Shown one piece after another: positions 6,023-7,290 of a stretch of 7,290 bases of DNA (its first letter is position 1; each line of letters opens with the position of its first letter). A model generated the notes under the pieces. The model was given only the letters and a program-made list of their open reading frames with translations. It made no database searches and was not told where the DNA came from. Source of the DNA: Candidatus Latescibacterota bacterium (GTDB lineage: Bacteria > Latescibacterota > MVCY01 > DTYK01); contig DTYK01000323.1 in assembly GCA_012961925.1 (NCBI GenBank), positions 1-7,290 on the forward strand. Direction: 5' to 3'. A program made the position numbers and the translations under genes.

Positions 6023-6853
6023 ATGATCTATGGTTTCCATATCTCCATATCCGGTGGTCTGTCGAAGGTTACGGAGAGGGCTGTCAGGAGGGGGTGTGGT
6101 ACGATACAGATCTTCTCCAGGAACCCAAGGGGCTGGAGGTATACAGCCCTTGATCCTGTTGAGGTTGAGACCTTTAAGGCTCAGATGAGAGAGTCGGCCA
6201 TTACGCCTGTGGTTGTCCATATGCCCTACCTGCCCAATCCCGCCTCGCCCGATGATGAGCTTCACAGGAAATCGATCGACTCCCTTATTGAAGAACTGAG
6301 ACGAGCCGACCTCCTTGATTCGCCGTTCGTCGTCGTACACGTCGGAAAACATATGGGTTCGACGATTGATGAGGCCCTCAGACGGGTCGCCTCTGCTGTC
6401 AACGCTGCCCTTGCAGAGGTTCGAAACGACGTTCTGCTTCTGCTTGAGGGGACGGCGGGGCAGGGTTCTGAGGTGGGATGCGAGTTCTCCCAGATAAGGG
6501 ATGTCATCGCCCAGGTGGACGAACCCCACAGGGTCGGTGTATGTCTCGATACTGCTCATATGTTTGAGGCCGGCTATGATGTGTCAACCCGGGAAGGACT
6601 TGATAAGACCCTTGCGGAGTTCGATGACCTTGTGGGCCTTGACAAACTGCACCTCCTTCATCTCAACGATTCAGCGACGCCCCTTGGTTCGCATAAGGAC
6701 AGGCACTGGCACATCGGGAAAGGTGAGATCGGGCTTGAGGGGTTCCGGATTATCGTCAATCACCCGAAGCTTAAAGGCCTTCCGGGTATTATGGAAACCC
6801 CGCCCGGGGAAGAGGAAGACATCACAAATATGCAGGTGATCCGGTCGCTCTGA
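6023..6853 (+). CDS. nfo: Endonuclease IV (apurinic/apyrimidinic endonuclease)
   Basis: A 276-residue endonuclease IV, which cuts the DNA backbone 5' to abasic sites and removes 3'-blocking groups in base-excision repair. It has the N-terminal G-F-H-I-S-I-S-G-G strand and Q-I-F-S-R-N-P. All nine residues of the trinuclear zinc site are visible: H66, H106, E142, D176, H179, H213, D226, H228 and E258. Each is exactly three lower than the E. coli Nfo position (69, 109, 145, 179, 182, 216, 229, 231, 261, from memory), so the enzyme should be active. Further family motifs are L-D-T-A-H, H-L-N-D-S, H-W-H-I-G-K-G and M-E-T-P. Length is typical (E. coli 285). It follows the DedA-type gene after 64 bp and may be transcribed with it. 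Nothing links it to the metabolic genes except the shared TIM-barrel fold. No convincing intrinsic terminator follows. Confidence 0.95.
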   Translation: MIYGFHISISGGLSKVTERAVRRGCGTIQIFSRNPRGWRYTALDPVEVETFKAQMRESAITPVVVHMPYLPNPASPDDELHRKSIDSLIEELRRADLLDSPFVVVHVGKHMGSTIDEALRRVASAVNAALAEVRNDVLLLLEGTAGQGSEVGCEFSQIRDVIAQVDEPHRVGVCLDTAHMFEAGYDVSTREGLDKTLAEFDDLVGLDKLHLLHLNDSATPLGSHKDRHWHIGKGEIGLEGFRIIVNHPKLKGLPGIMETPPGEEEDITNMQVIRSL

Positions 6854-7175
6854 GCTGATTTGGCAGCTACATAGAGAGGTATGTCTCCCCTCAAGTATAG
6901 AGGTCTATCACAGGAAACTGCCCCTATGCGAATCGGTACGGCCTACCAAAAGGAAGTTAGCAATCGAGGAGGACGAAGTATCCGCAGCCCACTCGATCTG
7001 CTGTAAAGAAAATAAATCCCCATCTTTTTGTGCCATTAATTTACTATTAATTACAATGATTTTGACATTAACTATTTTATTGATCATTCAGAATCTACTA
7101 ACTCCACTGTCCCAGATTTTGCCGTCGGTTCAAGGGGCATGTAGTAAAGCAGATCGCTTCCCCTGGGGTTTTCCC

Positions 7176-7204
7176 TTGACTGGTTTGTTCTTGCGCATTA
7201 TATT
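7176..7204 (+). promoter_or_regulatory. Sigma-70-type promoter reading out of the window
   Basis: TTGACT (7176-7181) and TATATT (7199-7204) are good -35 and -10 boxes separated by the optimal 17 bp. Transcription would start around 7211-7213 and leave the window to the right. The 9-mer TGTAGTAAA occurs at 7140-7148 and again at 7205-7213, right at the expected start, and could be an operator pair. No gene start is certain in the remaining 80 bp; a GTG at 7254 is open to the edge but lacks a clear ribosome binding site. Confidence 0.55.
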
Positions 7205-7245
7205 TGTAGTAAATTAAGACGAATATACCTCTTGAGCTTTAAACG

Positions 7246-7283
7246 ACACTCGCGTGAAGTGGGTGAAAGAGAAATCGGAGTGT
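7246..7283 (+). other. Inverted repeat in the presumed leader of the next transcript
   Basis: ACACTC (7246-7251) and GAGTGT (7278-7283) are perfect 6-bp arms around a 26-nt loop, about 35 nt downstream of the predicted transcription start. It could be the base of a 5' leader structure or of a small RNA. The window ends before it can be judged. Confidence 0.2.
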
Positions 7284-7290
7284 TCCTCAA

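Larger units (their letters stand above)
6854..7290. other. Intergenic region with an AT-rich island, no convincing gene
   Basis: About 440 bp after nfo without a supported gene. The first 150 bp have ordinary composition and include small palindromes: AGCTG/CAGCT at 6853-6868 and ATAGAGGTCTAT at 6897-6908; neither has a T tract. From about 7005 to 7120 the sequence is strongly AT-rich, with a near-tandem repeat ATTAATTTACT/ATTAATTACAA (7035-7056). CGATCTGCT (6994-7002) and AGCAGATCG (7148-7156) are perfect 9-bp inverted arms enclosing that island. Two short frames are open: a minus-strand frame at 6908-7087 (59 residues from ATG) and a plus-strand stop-free frame at 6840-7217 whose only ATG is at 7056. 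Neither has a ribosome binding site nor a recognisable product. The right end carries a promoter, listed separately. Confidence 0.7.

Noticed and set aside
6853..6868. AGCTG/CAGCT hairpin at the nfo stop as a terminator
   Set aside because: Only a 5-bp stem and no T tract follows.
7062..7067. TTGACA as a second promoter -35 box
   Set aside because: No acceptable -10 box lies 16-18 bp downstream; the sequence there reads CATTCA or similar.
6840..7217. Plus-strand stop-free frame of 126 codons after nfo
   Set aside because: No ATG, GTG or TTG in frame until 7056. The remaining 53-residue peptide has no ribosome binding site, and the frame does not resemble a known family.

Overview
The window suggests a bacterial chromosome of moderate GC content. 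Genes are tightly spaced and all on the + strand, most have strong AAGGAGG-type ribosome binding sites, and AGG/AGA arginine codons are common. A well-spaced sigma-70-like promoter near the right edge also points to Bacteria. The gene content (a glutaconate-type CoA-transferase, sugar-isomerase TIM barrels and a thiamine-diphosphate enzyme) fits an anaerobe or syntroph-like degrader, but no marker here fixes the taxon. That placement is inference.

Layout: 2-448 is the 3' part of a class I CoA-transferase alpha subunit, followed by the beta subunit (507-1280) with its catalytic glutamate. Next come a small single-domain cupin (1299-1682), an L-rhamnose-isomerase-like TIM barrel (1700-2692), a second TIM-barrel epimerase-like protein with altered metal ligands (2714-3556) and a 599-residue ThDP-dependent enzyme of the acetolactate-synthase/IolD superfamily (3644-5443). 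These are followed by a DedA/VTT-type membrane protein (5455-5958) and endonuclease IV, Nfo (6023-6853). From 6854 to the end there is about 440 bp with no convincing gene. It contains an AT-rich island and one strong promoter firing out of the right edge.

How the genes may work together: the first six genes look like one catabolic operon, with gaps of 15-90 bp. A TIM-barrel isomerase pair would rearrange a polyol, sugar or cyclitol-type substrate. The ThDP enzyme would cleave or join a carbon-carbon bond next to a carbonyl, or hydrolyse a cyclic diketone as IolD does. The cupin could isomerise or oxidise an intermediate, and the CoA-transferase would activate a resulting carboxylic acid. This combination resembles the logic of inositol catabolism (IolE/IolI TIM barrels, IolD, IolB cupin) but has no recognisable dehydrogenase, kinase or aldolase in view, and it adds a CoA-transferase. 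The substrate is unknown. The DedA-type protein and Nfo may simply be co-transcribed; they have no obvious metabolic link. Three proteins here (1700-2692, 2714-3556 and Nfo) share the xylose-isomerase/AP-endonuclease-2 TIM-barrel fold.
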